Shown in pieces: positions 1-10,620 of a stretch of DNA of 64,000 nucleotides. Source of the DNA: Tetrapyrgos nigripes (Eukaryota; Basidiomycota; Agaricomycetes; Agaricales; Campanellaceae); the NCBI GenBank assembly GCA_013368315.1, contig JAACJM010000051.1:310001-374000 (forward strand). The letters are read 5' to 3'. The position numbers and the translations under genes were made by a program. The first letter of the stretch is position 1, and each line of letters begins with the position of its first letter. Below the pieces are notes generated by a model that was not told the DNA's origin, ran no database searches, and worked only from the letters and a program-made list of their open reading frames with translations.

Positions 1-2560
1 GTTGCCCCTATTACCTGGTTCCTTGCCCCACTGAATCAGCAAGTGGTTCCACTACTAGTTACTTCATACATCAAGGGACTCTCTATATACAGATGTAAAA
101 GCCGCTGTAACTAGTAGGTAGCAGCATAATTCACTCACTCACCCCTGAGTTCAAACCCCAGTTAGATTGTTTTCTTTTTGCTTTTCTTTTCACTCTCTGG
201 CCACTCAGTGAGAATTGCAGCACTGTTGACGGGTACCACTATATACTTCAACATCTGTTTTACCAACTTATTTTTACTAAAATTCTATTTTTCTTCTGTG
301 CTTTGTGCAGGACATCAAACAGCAAGATTTCACCAATCACCAATCCTGCTGATTCTTTTGACAACATCACTAATTGAGGCCGAAGAAGAAGTATCCTTAA
401 GGCCGTAGAATCAAAGTAAATGACCAAATTGGACCAAGTATCCCGAAGACAATGAGTACACAAAATTTTATCATTTGACCATTGACCAGAAGAATTCGGG
501 CTAAATCAGCACACTGACAAATACAAGACTAGTTCTATTTTACACCTAGTAATTAGCCCAATTTTTTCAACTACGAGCACTGCCAAAGAAGAAATTCTGA
601 GTGAGTGTTCTAGGGCCAAGGCTAGATCCCCCCACTACACATTACACCAAATACCCAAACAAACTTATAGTGTATACTAAACAAGCAGTATAGTACCTCA
701 GAACACAGAGGGGTAGCTCCAGGGAGCCTCAGGCGGACATAAAGATTACATAGGATTACATAAGATAGGGGGCTGACTTCGTAATGACCGTGGGTGGGCC
801 GAGATCCCTGAGGAATTAACCTCCACAAGAATCGAGAAAGGGATGGGGCAAAGGAATTTCCTTCGAACACGGAAAGCCATATCCCTGACTCCGGACCAAA
901 GGGACAGGAGGAGGGACGTGTCCCACCGATTGATCAACAAATTCAGGTTCTGAAATTTTAAACGGCGATTCCTGCATGAGGTCATTGTTTTCAGTGTTCC
1001 ATTGCCTTCTACGCTTTACCACCATGACTCTCTCGCAATGCCTCGGTCTTGCTGCCAGCGCTTGCCCATTATTCCTTGCTCAACGTTGTCAGAGCTCTTG
1101 CAACTTTTGTCTGCTATCAACCTATTGCATCTCCACCAGCGTGTAGTAGACCATACAGCTCCGAACAAGCAATCTAAAATATTGAGAGCTCGTTTCAAAG
1201 CCGATGTTATTGCCAAAAAGCTACTTTATTCAGAGAATTTCGTCTACAGCTTTCTTGTTTGCTCACGAATATGAAGCAAAGTGTCAAGTAATGGACCGCG
1301 CTTTCGGTGAGGGCTTTTGTCGTCTGTTCGGTGAAAAGGTTTTATATTCAATGGTTCAGTCTGGGTGCTGTCAGAACCGATCAATTCATTCCGACTCCGG
1401 ATGTAACCAACAATCATCACAAATCCTAATTTTTGATCCCATTGATTTGTATCGACCGCAGTTTTTGGAGGAATGAGATTGGTGGCCTGAGTTTGAAGAC
1501 ATGGAGAGTAATGGTCCTATACTGCGGAGTGTTAATTGGTCAATTGCGTGGGCTGCTTTATGGTGCATGAGTGGAAATGTTTTTGGAGCTACGCTGCTAG
1601 TAGTGAGTACTAGTACTGTCAGGGTCCAGGGAACTTCCATATATGTCTGACCCAGTTTAACACCGTGACCGAATGACTTGATTTTCGAACCTCAACTTGA
1701 TGAACTGCTGCTGACTTCAATTGGGCTTACAACGGAGTCGGGGACTGGCGCACAAGTTGCGCCGCTAAGAATGAAGGGCCGGCTGGTAAATGCCCACCGC
1801 TTAATAATATGGCGGAGTTCAAATTGGATTTGCCTATGGCAAATCACGGCCCTCGAACTTGTTCCGCTACACCCATGCCCCCACTACAAACACCGGGACT
1901 CATGGATCTCTTCGAGCAAATATCAGGTGGAAAAGATGAAGGATATATTCTTAACGAGTGGCACAACGGGCAAACAGCAAATCCTTCATCTTTTCAGTCA
2001 AAATTCGCTTGCAAAGGTCTTTGGGTGTCAGCAGTTGAAGCGTCCAAACCGATTTGCAGTCTTGATACGTTAACAGACCGGTATTCACGTATCGTTCCGT
2101 TCAACTGACGCCAGAGTTTGATATTTTTAGGTATGACACTGCATGAATAAACTTGAAATGCCCATCCTGCGTCACTGGTCCTTTTGGTTATGTCTCGTCA
2201 TAGATAATACGACTTCTAATCATTTTCCGTCTTTCTTGTGTATCAGCTTTCAATAGGCTGCTCGTCATACATCGTTTGTGATGAACGTTGTTTACCGAAT
2301 CCAGGAAGACATGAAGTCATACAGGTCTGTCTAGACTCCTTTTAAAACAGATGTTGTTCTGCTTCTCGGGAGGATTCCAGGCACCTACTGATGTTCATGG
2401 GAAACTCTCTTCCACTTACTATTGCGACCCAGGCAAAGAGACCCGAGTAGAACAACGGAGAACGAGTTCAACCGCAAGAGGATTGTTCGGTCAATCAAGC
2501 CTAATGACGTATGTCTCGGAAAACAAATTTCATGCAGACAGGGAGAAAGCCCTGAGCTGG
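1..2560. other. Upstream region without a recognisable gene
   Basis: Only short open frames are present on either strand and none carries a motif I recognise. The longest lie at 1678-2073 and 1809-2108 (+) and overlap in different frames, so at most one could be real. A tRNA-like segment at about 112-165 is listed separately. The last few hundred bases are the promoter region of the hydrophobin gene that follows. A small spliced gene could be hidden here, but I cannot support one from sequence alone. Confidence 0.5.
112..165 (+). repeat. tRNA-like (possible SINE) fragment, copy 1
   Basis: The segment contains GAGTTCAAACCCC, which fits the polymerase III B-box (GGTTCRANYCC) with one mismatch. 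It is preceded by GCATAAT and followed by AGTTAG. The same order (GCATAA, then a B-box, then GTTAG) recurs at 50386-50457. No complete cloverleaf can be folded, so this is not called as a tRNA gene. A tRNA-derived short interspersed element, or a chance match, are the alternatives. Confidence 0.3.
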
Positions 2561-2563
2561 ACT

Positions 2564-2570
2564 TATAAAA
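2564..2570 (+). promoter_or_regulatory. TATA box of the hydrophobin gene
   Basis: TATAAAA lies 56-62 nt upstream of the first in-frame ATG (2626). That spacing suits a TATA box with a transcription start around 2595 and a short leader. It supports the chosen start, because the same reading frame is open upstream but has no earlier ATG. Confidence 0.6.
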
Positions 2571-2625
2571 GCTGAGAGCGTTGTTCTTGCTTCCTCAGTC
2601 CAACAAGCGGAACGACACGCAAAGG

Positions 2626-4007
2626 ATGCGCTCTCTTGATCTACTCTTCTCTCTCTATGTTCTCTCGTCTCTTCGCCTTGCGGCTGCCACACCAATCCAG
2701 CAGATAGCTGAACGTCAGCTCCTGCCAACTAGCCTTCCTATCAGTCTACCCATCAGTCTCCCGACGTCCCTGCCCATCAGCCTCCCAATCAGTCTCCCAA
2801 CGGGTTTACCTATCTCGCTTCCCATCACTCTACCCACCGGGCTCCCTATCTCTGTCCCGTCGGATACGTCTGCCCAGGCTTCTACTACCGAAGAGTCAGG
2901 CTTGCCCATTACTCTTCCTACCGGCCTTCCCATCTCGCTGCCTACTGGTCTTCCCATTTCACTGCCTCCTGGTCTCCCCATTTCGCTTCCTACCGGTCTT
3001 CCCATTTCTCTTCCTGCCGGTCTTCCCATCAGCTTACCTACTGGCCTTCCTATTTCTCTTCCTACCGATCTTCCCATCTCACTGCCCACTGGCCTTCCCA
3101 TTTCTCTTCCTACCGGTCTTCCCATTTCTCTTCCACTCCAGCAGATAGATGAACGTCAGCTCCTGCCCATCAGTCTCCCAACGAGCTTACCTATCTCGCT
3201 TCCCATCACCTTACCCACCGGTCTCCCGATCTCTCTTCCATCGGAGACGTCTGCCGAGGCCTCTACTACCGATCCGGGCTTGCCAATCTCTCTGCCCATT
3301 ACTCTGCCAACTGGCCTTCCTATTTCTCTTCCTACCGGTCTTCCCATCTCTCTCCCTACCGGTCTTCCCATCTCTCTTCCTACCGGTCTTCCCATCTCTC
3401 TTCCATCGGAGACTACTACCGACCCGGGCTTACCAATCTCTCTGCCTATTACTTTGCCAACTGGCCTTCCTATTTCTCTTCCTACCGGTCTTCCCATCTC
3501 TATTCCGAGCCTTCCTATTGTACGTATGCATGAATCATTTTTACATCTACTGCTGACTTACGTCTCGCGAATAATGTCAGTCTCTCCCAATCCCAACTGG
3601 GCTCCCAAGCGTTTGCTCGGTCGGAGATCTTCAATGCTGCGCTGTTGTGACCACCGTAAGTAACATACCTCCACTGTATGTTGTATAACAATAACGAACT
3701 CAACCACACATAGCCCTCTTCTCCTGAAGGGGCTAACGTTCTCGATGCTCTCGGTGTGGTGTTGCAGGATCTGAATCTCGGTATAGGAATCGGTTGTCAA
3801 TCCATCGATCCCATCGTTGGAGCTACTTTATGCCCGACTACTCCAGTCTGTTGCGAGGATCATAACTTTGTGAGTCTCCTCGGCTCTGACTTTCTATACT
3901 AAAGCGACTTACCACCGTTGATTGCCCAGGGCGCTATTCTCGAAGTTGGATGTACTGCTGGCGGTCTTGGTGGTCTTGGTGGTGTTCTTGGTGGTCTTGG
4001 GCTTTGA
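2626..4007 (+). CDS. Class I hydrophobin with a ~300-residue N-terminal Leu-Pro repeat extension
   Basis: Four exons can be read: 2626-3519, 3581-3655, 3714-3869 and 3930-4007. All joins are phase 0 with GT-AG introns of 58-61 nt, and the product is 400 residues. Residues 1-20 form a signal peptide (LLFSLYVLSSLRLAAA core). Residues ~30-310 are an almost unbroken xLPx tract, mostly alternating LPIS and LPTG, broken by three Ser/Thr/Glu-rich spacers and one repeated QQI(A/D)ERQLLP block. The spliced C-terminal part is a canonical hydrophobin domain: CSVGDLQCC, then VVLQDLN, then single cysteines in GCQS and LCPT, then PVCCEDHNF, and a last cysteine in EVGCT. That gives the C-CC-C-C-CC-C order. 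The protein ends in a Gly/Leu-rich tail. Hydrophobins are secreted amphipathic proteins that coat hyphae and fruit bodies; class I members usually have ~100-150 residues. The domain call is firm. The role of the repeat (wall spacer, surface adhesive, extra amphipathic layer) is inference. Confidence 0.88.
2716..3519 (+). repeat. Coding minisatellite (xLPx, 12/24-bp unit) inside the hydrophobin exon 1
   Basis: The tract is built from 12-bp units encoding Leu-Pro plus two residues, most often paired as the octapeptide GLPISLPT. A larger duplication is layered on top. The block starting at the first ERQLLP (about 2704-2730) recurs at about 3138-3165, and each block is followed by LPITLPTG, a Ser/Thr/Glu spacer, and then a run of GLPISLPT. 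Unit boundaries differ by silent changes, so the array is not fresh. Its antisense strand is also open because of the codon pattern, which explains long minus-strand open frames that are not genes. Confidence 0.85.
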
Positions 4008-4354
4008 GCTTGCAGTTCAACTGCGAGTATCGTCTGTCTTGAACGTTTTTTTTGTGTTTGTAATTTTGCCTCTATGCTTCCCAATGTAACGGATTGTGAT
4101 GAATATATGAGATTTATAAAGTACTGTGTCCATAAGTGATTAACATAGCACTAAGTACGCCATTGAAAAGGCATGCAGGTAAACTTCTCGTCGAAGCATG
4201 AACTTGAGCACTCAAGGGTACCTCACGATTAGAGGATTCAGCTCATTCTGAGATAATAGTAAGTACGTTCGTGATTACAAATTTTCGCTCTGAAGCTCGA
4301 TAGATACTGGATAGTACATTGTTTTCGTGAGACACTCATACATTTTCAAAAATT

Positions 4355-7090
4355 CTACTTGTTCTCCGCCTTAATCAAGTCCGCAGCCTATGACAGCAGA
4401 TGGTGAGTTCAAGGAAAAGTTGAGTGGAGATAGCGCTTACCTTCTCGGCGATAGCGTACACGGTGTGCTGAATGTGAGCGGACAATTGCTGAGATATACG
4501 TGAGCACATAATTACTGCCATAAGAACCATTTGACAAGACGTACCAATGGAATGACTGACGCATCCGCAACCCTCAAATTCTTGGTCCCGTAAACTTTCA
4601 GCTTACTATCAACAACACCTCCATCGGCTTTGGGAAGCATGGGCACCGTTCCGATGGGGTGGTTGAACGGCTCGACCTTGTCCCTGACCCATTCCGCCAA
4701 TTTCTCATCGCTAGAGAGAGCTTCTTGGGGTGGATCATAGATACCGGTGATGGCGTCACTGTAAGGAGCTGTCTTTGCGGCTTTCACCATTAACTTGACA
4801 CCAGCAATGAGAACTTCTACATCCAGAGGGTTGGTAAGATAGCCTGTGTCGATATCTGGGTTGACCAAGGGATCCGAGGAAGAGATGTGGACGGAACCTC
4901 GCGAGAGAGGGTGCAATAGTCCAACCATGTTGCAGTGGTAGTGTTTTCCTGGCTGTGCTTTGAATTCAGGCTTGAACGAGAGGAAAAGTGGAAGCTGGAG
5001 GAGCCTGGTACATTCATAAAAACGACGATCAGCATGAATATCAGAAGAAGAGAAGTGAAGACCCACTCGATATGGGCATGTTGTTGATTGAGAGACCACT
5101 GCTTCAGAAGTTCCTTCTCTTTTTTGAGCGCATTCGTATTAGTTGGGAACGTCTGATCGAGTTTCTGTACGAAGCCTTTGACTTCCTCAGGGGTCATTAC
5201 AGTCGTCAAAGGAGCAAAGCCAAACGCTGCGAATCCGACACTAAGCAGACCTTCCTGCTTTTCCTGACTGCAAGACAACTACTGTCAACGTACTAGTTAT
5301 TAGGTAGATTGAAAATCACTTACTAGAGCTGAATTTCCTGACCGAGACGCGCTTGGTCCTGGAGGACTTCAATCGTGTCGTATTTGGTGTCTACCTCTGT
5401 TTGTACGCCAACCCATGGGTGATCCTTGGGATAATCGTGAGCGAATGAGTATCCTGCAGAGGTTTTCGTGATACATTACCTGCAGATTCTCTCCGACGGG
5501 AAGATCAATCAATTGCTTGATTCCGTGTTTTCCGAGGACACTCGATAACCCAACGCCTTGAAAACAGTAATACAGGCAGCTTCAGCAAAAGTCAACACTT
5601 AAATCAATTCTGATCGCTTACCAGAGTGCTCGAGAATAGCAGGAGACATATATGTTCCTAGCGGTAAATGTCAGACGGAACAATATCAAAAAAAAAACTG
5701 AACCAACCTCCGGAGATAATAACTTCCTTCTTCGCCTTGACTATGGACTTTTTGCCGTCCTTCAGAATCTCGACTCCAGTTGCGACGAATTCCCCATCGG
5801 AGGCTGGTTCCAAGATGACTCTGAGAGCGCGAGTCTCGGTGAGGACAGTCAAGTTCTTTCGATCAACAATGGGAGCATAGTAAGCCTAAAATGGCAAAAG
5901 ACGGAATTAGTGAAAGAAGGAATCAATATCGAAAGAACGTACTGTAGCGGCATAGCTACGAGTTTTGCTAGCCTGGTCAATGTTCGAGTAACCGGTGAAT
6001 GATCCCACATTGTTACCGCTTCCCTATGATAAAGCTTGTCAATGTGGTACCAAGGTAATAGCTAAATATGAACGCACAGTATCATCGTTTCTGGGCACGC
6101 CAGCCTTGACCAACGAATCCAGGAAAGGCATATGAAGCTGATTCCATTGATGGATGATGGATTTCTTGACAGGTCCAGATCTTCCATGGAGACTTTCTGG
6201 CAGCGTTTTTGGCGCACCGAATTGAGAGGCAGCTTCTTGAGTAAGCTCGGCCGTACCCTCGACCTAGAGTGCATAGAAGCGAATGATCCAATTGTTACAA
6301 CTTGAAAGCCAAGATACGAGGATTAAAACGTACTTTCAGCAAGTAAGGAAGGAATTCGCTCCAGCCCCACCCAGGGTTTCCCAATTCAACAAGGGCTGCG
6401 CATGGACAAGGTCAGTTTTAGGCTAGTATTCCACGGCATCTCCTGATTTACCATCATAATCTTCCTTCGAGGGACTGCCAACAGAGACCGAGTGAGTTTT
6501 ACAAGCCTGATGCAGAGATACACGATGTCCACGTACCGGCCCCATGCCATGTAGTTCAGCTAACAATCAATCACAGCGTCAATCCAAATCCACGCTAAAA
6601 GGTGCATTGGGTAAACCAACGTACTGCAGAAGAACCCCCAATCAATTTCCCACTGAGCACGGAACATGATCAATCAGTACCATCATTACGGCTTGGGATA
6701 AAGTGATTCTCCATACCGGACTTGGGGGATAACTCGGTTATTAGCACATTTTTGTGGAACATTGACTAAATTCCAATCCACTCGAGGATTTCCATGTGAC
6801 ATCGTTTGCATTCCTTATCAGCGTATACCCAAAATTAGATCACGAAACGAGAGAAAGAACCAACAGTGACACGCACCTGGGATGAGCAGAGCATGCATAT
6901 CGGTGACATATTCTCCAGCTTCAATAACACCAACGGTAACGTTTGGATCTTCACTCAATCTATGATGAAGAAAAGACCACAAAAAGAGATCAGATATCGG
7001 CGATAATGACCAGTCTGATACGCACCTCGCAGCCAGGGCTATACCTGCGGTTCCACCTCCCGCTACGACGTAGTCAAAAGTATCGGCCAT
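4355..7090 (-). CDS. GMC oxidoreductase, aryl-alcohol-oxidase-like, no signal peptide
   Basis: I could follow 17 exons and 16 short introns from the ATG at 7090 to the TAG at 4355-4357, giving roughly 570 residues. The N-terminus has the FAD dinucleotide-binding motif (VVAGGGTAGIALAAR) and then GVIEAGE. GMC signature 1 lies around VDWNLVNVPQ and GKLIGGSSALNYMAWG. Signature 2 is GTYMSPAILEHSGVG. The two active-site histidines are expected in FNHPIGT and SAHIQHT near the C-terminus, and both are present. The family oxidises alcohols with O2 to give H2O2, and secreted members support lignin breakdown. This copy starts MADTFDYVV without a signal peptide, so a cytosolic or peroxisomal role is more likely. 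It converges on the hydrophobin with about 350 bp between stop codons. A TATAA-like motif sits at 7178-7183. The exact substrate cannot be assigned. Confidence 0.9.
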
Positions 7091-7177
7091 CTTGAGTCAG
7101 GAACAAGAGCAGAGGAGTACTGGGGTGGTGGGATGGGGCGTTGGTTGATGTGTAAAGTTGTAATTTGGGATGGTGGT

Positions 7178-7183
7178 TATAAG
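7178..7183 (-). promoter_or_regulatory. TATA-like element of the GMC oxidoreductase gene
   Basis: On the minus strand the sequence reads TTATAA about 90 nt upstream of the ATG. This would place the transcription start near 7150 with a 60-nt leader. The motif is short, so it is only suggestive. Confidence 0.35.
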
Positions 7184-7199
7184 CCAACGACGCTCTCGG

Positions 7200-9920
7200 C
7201 CGTTTCCAGACATCAGAAGGCTGTTCGATCTTGGGGTTACTCATCAATGAATACAATAAAAGCTTCCAAAAGACACACATACAGACCATGCAAAAAAAGC
7301 TTTCAAGACGCGTCAAGTCTCGGCTTGATGGCGAGGTAATGGCGCTACAAGATGTAGACGTAGATATCAAACTTCTGACCGGAGTCTGCAGCTCTCATCA
7401 GTCTAACTTGATTGGCAAGGACTCGTTCCGCCGGTGTTCATGACCCTATGGGCGCTCACCGCTGGGACCTCATATACGCTGACGAAAACTGATGCCCGTG
7501 CAATAGCGCATTGGATATTGAATATCGAATATCCACCCAACACCGAATGACTTGAAGCTTCCGTGATCCAAGTAAAGACTAGAACACCACAGAGTCCGCA
7601 GTGCCGCTCATTAATTGACATGATGAATGAAAGTGATTTACGAAGCAAAGACCCTGATAGAAGGCCTTTGTGTACAATCTAGGTGATAGAACCACCGAAA
7701 GTTTCTTCTCTTGGCGTCTCTGATCATCCTAAAGATGTCTCCCGAGAAATGATTTTTGATGCACCGCAAAAGATGAGGAGTCAGGACCATCCATCTTGGT
7801 CAGACTGATTTGGTGATTGTTCCTCGATAGCGTGATTTTCTCTCGCTATACACATACATTTGCGTAAGATCAAAGATCAAAAGCCAGTGGGACTAATCAA
7901 GGAGATAGGACATATCAATGGGAACACTCTTCACCGGAGAGATCAGACATCAAATCCATCAAAGATAGAAGGTAGTATGCCAACAGAAGCGCTTCATGGA
8001 AATCCTTCCAATGTCGAGCGAGGCTATACCTCTAGGACTCGCAATCATATCCCATTCCCAAGGCCGGAACCTTTATGAGAGACATCCCACAGATGTACCT
8101 AAGAGGGGGACGGAATCAGTGCGTCGATGAGGCGATGAGGCGAAAGGAAGCTCACCTAGTTCCTTTGTTTGGATCATTGGAATGCTCTGGTCGTCATGGA
8201 TCCACAGCGCCTTCAGGATACAGACCGAAACGAAAGAATTCTTCTGACGCCGAGGTAGAGCTGAAGGTAACGCCCAGAAAGTCCGAGGCTGGAAAGGCAT
8301 CATTAACATCCAACTACTCCGATAGAGACTTGGAACACTCACCGTGCCTCAAAGTTCCCTGCAAGGCTGCCATGATCCAACGGTCAACCTATTCTCCCTT
8401 CTTCATCCGCATCTGCTAAACGGCCAAGCTTGAGTATGACGAGTTATCCACGAGCGCCATAGTGGAGATGATGGTGATAACAGGGTTACTGACACTGTTC
8501 CGTGAAGAAATCGATGAGAGTACTGTATGATTATGACGGCCCTGAATAGAAGAGTGTCAAGTAGTGAACTATCACACGAAACGACTACGAAACCGACGAA
8601 GAGAAGGGAGGATGACTCGGACTCCTCACCGCCGTCCCCTTCACCACCTCGACAGCCTACAACGGAGACGTAGACGACCACCATGGTTGGATATGACGAA
8701 TTTGTTAACGATACCCATGGCGCAGGTGCTGGTGCTACCGGGTCTTGAGAACTAGTCGGGTACGGTGGGAGTTGTTAAGAGTTGCTTTTGTGTGGAGTGG
8801 CGGCACTAGATAGAAGAGCGTTAGTGAACTATTACGCAAAATGTGACTGAGAAGATGACAAGCACCGCGCAACATAGTAGCACAGTTTAAGGGAACAGAA
8901 AGGTACCAAAGGTGTCACCGATAAGGACTGAAGAACTCACACGCCGCTCCCACTTGCCAGAGCACTGACTTATCCAGAACAACCTGTGTCCACCGTGAGC
9001 GTCAGCCAGAGAGCAGTCTTGAAAGGAATCCTTGAACGTACCGGGTGTCGTATAGTTGCAATCCATGGCGGTCCCTACATGTCTTTCTTTGGAATATCTT
9101 TAGAGCCAGCGGATGACGAAAATACTACTGAAAAGAGTTACTTGTAAGCCCAAACGACGAGACGACGACGATCTTACTAGAACGTTGGCCTCTACCCGTC
9201 TCTTGCTTCCCCACTCACCAACTCAGAACTTGCCCCGAGCTCCATAGACCCAGAACCAGCTTCCGACCTTCTGTTGAAGTTGTACGTCTTGTAATAAAAG
9301 AGAGCCGTAAACGGACTGGCGAAAAGGAACATGATGGGGCAATGCTGGACTGTGTAGGATAAGGTTAACCATTGAGACATGGGCCATTGGGACGTAAGAC
9401 GGAAGACAGGGGGGGATGGGGAGGGGAGGGGAGCAGGACGTAGAAAATGGCTTGAGCGTAATAGGCGAAAAAGATGTGTACTCACGTACAGCTCATTCGC
9501 CAGACCATGACCCAACCACTCCTTGAGTCCAGAAGGCCGCCTTAGCAATCATATCGAAGCATATGCGAGAGCCTAGATAGATAGATAGGTAAATCGCTGA
9601 GGGAGTATAAAGTTTGACAGGCGAAAAAAGCGAACCTGGGTATTACTCTCTGAGCCTTCTGAAAGGATCATCGATGACGGCACGAAACAACTTTAGGGCA
9701 GGCACGGTCTCTGCCGGGCCGACTCACTTGGAGTCAAAAATAGGTCGCGAAAATCCTTGAGAACTCGGAAACAGGATCCTCCAACCTCTCTTTCAATTCT
9801 CTTTCCGTTTTTATATTCCTAGCTGCAGGATACGTGCCACAAACGGTACTTTTCCAATGAGCAGTGAGGTCAAACTTGAAGCTTGAAGCTCAAAGCGTCG
9901 TGAACGGTATGAGAGTAGTT
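7200..9920. other. Intergenic region with a possible unresolved minus-strand gene
   Basis: No known family is visible. On the minus strand a TATA-like AATATAAAA near 9815 is followed downstream by a possible exon ending at a GTGAGT donor near 9487 (reading GLKEWLGHGLANELY). A continuation after an acceptor near 9350 contains a hydrophobic stretch (PIMFLFASPFTALFYY). These could be exons of a small membrane protein gene, but no start or complete structure could be built. Frames at 7860-8419 (+) and 8403-8684 (-) look random. Confidence 0.3.
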
Positions 9921-9922
9921 TT

Positions 9923-9981
9923 GTCTATACTGGCGCAGCTCGTAGCAGGCTTTGCCACCCCGTCGGCCCTGTACCGGTTAT
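9923..9981 (+). repeat. 59-bp direct repeat, left copy
   Basis: This segment matches 14129-14187 in the same orientation at 50 of 59 positions. Eight of the nine differences are transitions. The two copies bracket a CpG-poor block holding two solo LTRs, so they may be remnants of the termini of an old element or of the site it entered. Neither copy is part of a recognisable gene. Confidence 0.7.
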
Positions 9982-10241
9982 TACAATTCATATGTTACTC
10001 AATACAACACACATTCCACATTCCATATCTCCACTACTCACATTCCACGTCATTGCCATTGCCATGGACCTTCCACAAGTCACTTATCCACTCAGCAGTT
10101 TACAGCTCAACAGTTTTACACAGAACAAGGATGTATTTCACACTTTCCACAATTAAGTGGAATTCTAATTGCTCAGCTGGGGTTGATTGTAATCTTGACA
10201 GTGTCAGATGCTGCCCAGAAGCAGCTAGAACAGCATATCGG

Positions 10242-10620
10242 CAGCTTGTCAGAACTGAGCTGAAGGTGTTTAGGTGAGGTGACGATGACACTAGGGAACG
10301 AGTAGAATAAGGCAAGGTCCATATGATAAGACCAGAGTAGAGTAGAGATACAGGATGAGTATCCTACTCTATATATACTACTTTACAAATAATGTCTGTG
10401 TTTCTAGAGGAATTAATTGAAAAGATAAATTAAGGTCCTATGACAATACACTTGCAATCTAAGGGGATCTGCAGACAACTATGGAGCGATAAATGACCCA
10501 GCTCAGAAGAAGTTGATTTCGTTAGGGGAAAGTGGGTAGCAGCAATCGGAGAGATAAAGAAGGATCGAGAATCCTTCTAAGGGTTTTTGGAACGAGGAAT
10601 GAGAGGTTCATGACACAGCT
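10242..10620 (-). mobile_element. Solo LTR, family 1 (copy 1), with CAGCT target duplication
   Basis: The LTR body is 10247-10615 (369 bp). It begins TGTCAGAACTGAG and ends GGTTCATGACA (5'-TG...CA-3'). It is flanked by a perfect 5-bp duplication, CAGCT at 10242-10246 and 10616-10620. It matches the reverse complement of the LTR at 53836-54205 along its full length with about two dozen differences, nearly all transitions. A 5-bp duplication is typical of Ty3/gypsy and Ty1/copia integration. No internal region remains, so it is the product of recombination between two LTRs. The minus orientation is inferred from the TGTCATGAACC start shared with other LTRs here. Confidence 0.92.

Noticed and set aside
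1930..1990. Peptide LTSGTTGKQQ, resembling the AMP-binding signature
   Set aside because: No other adenylation-domain motif is found in the frame or nearby and the frame is only 131 codons. It is taken as a chance match.
2715..3497. Long minus-strand open frames (136 and 113 codons, MGRPVGREMGR-type repeats) opposite the hydrophobin repeat
   Set aside because: They are the antisense reading of the GLPISLPT codons. The plus strand has the signal peptide, TATA box, splice sites and hydrophobin domain.
3520..3663. Reading the repeat exon through to a stop at 3663 as a complete 346-residue protein
   Set aside because: The read-through part has no motif, whereas splicing at 3520/3580 restores the repeat pattern (SLPIPTGLPS) and leads into a perfect eight-cysteine hydrophobin domain.
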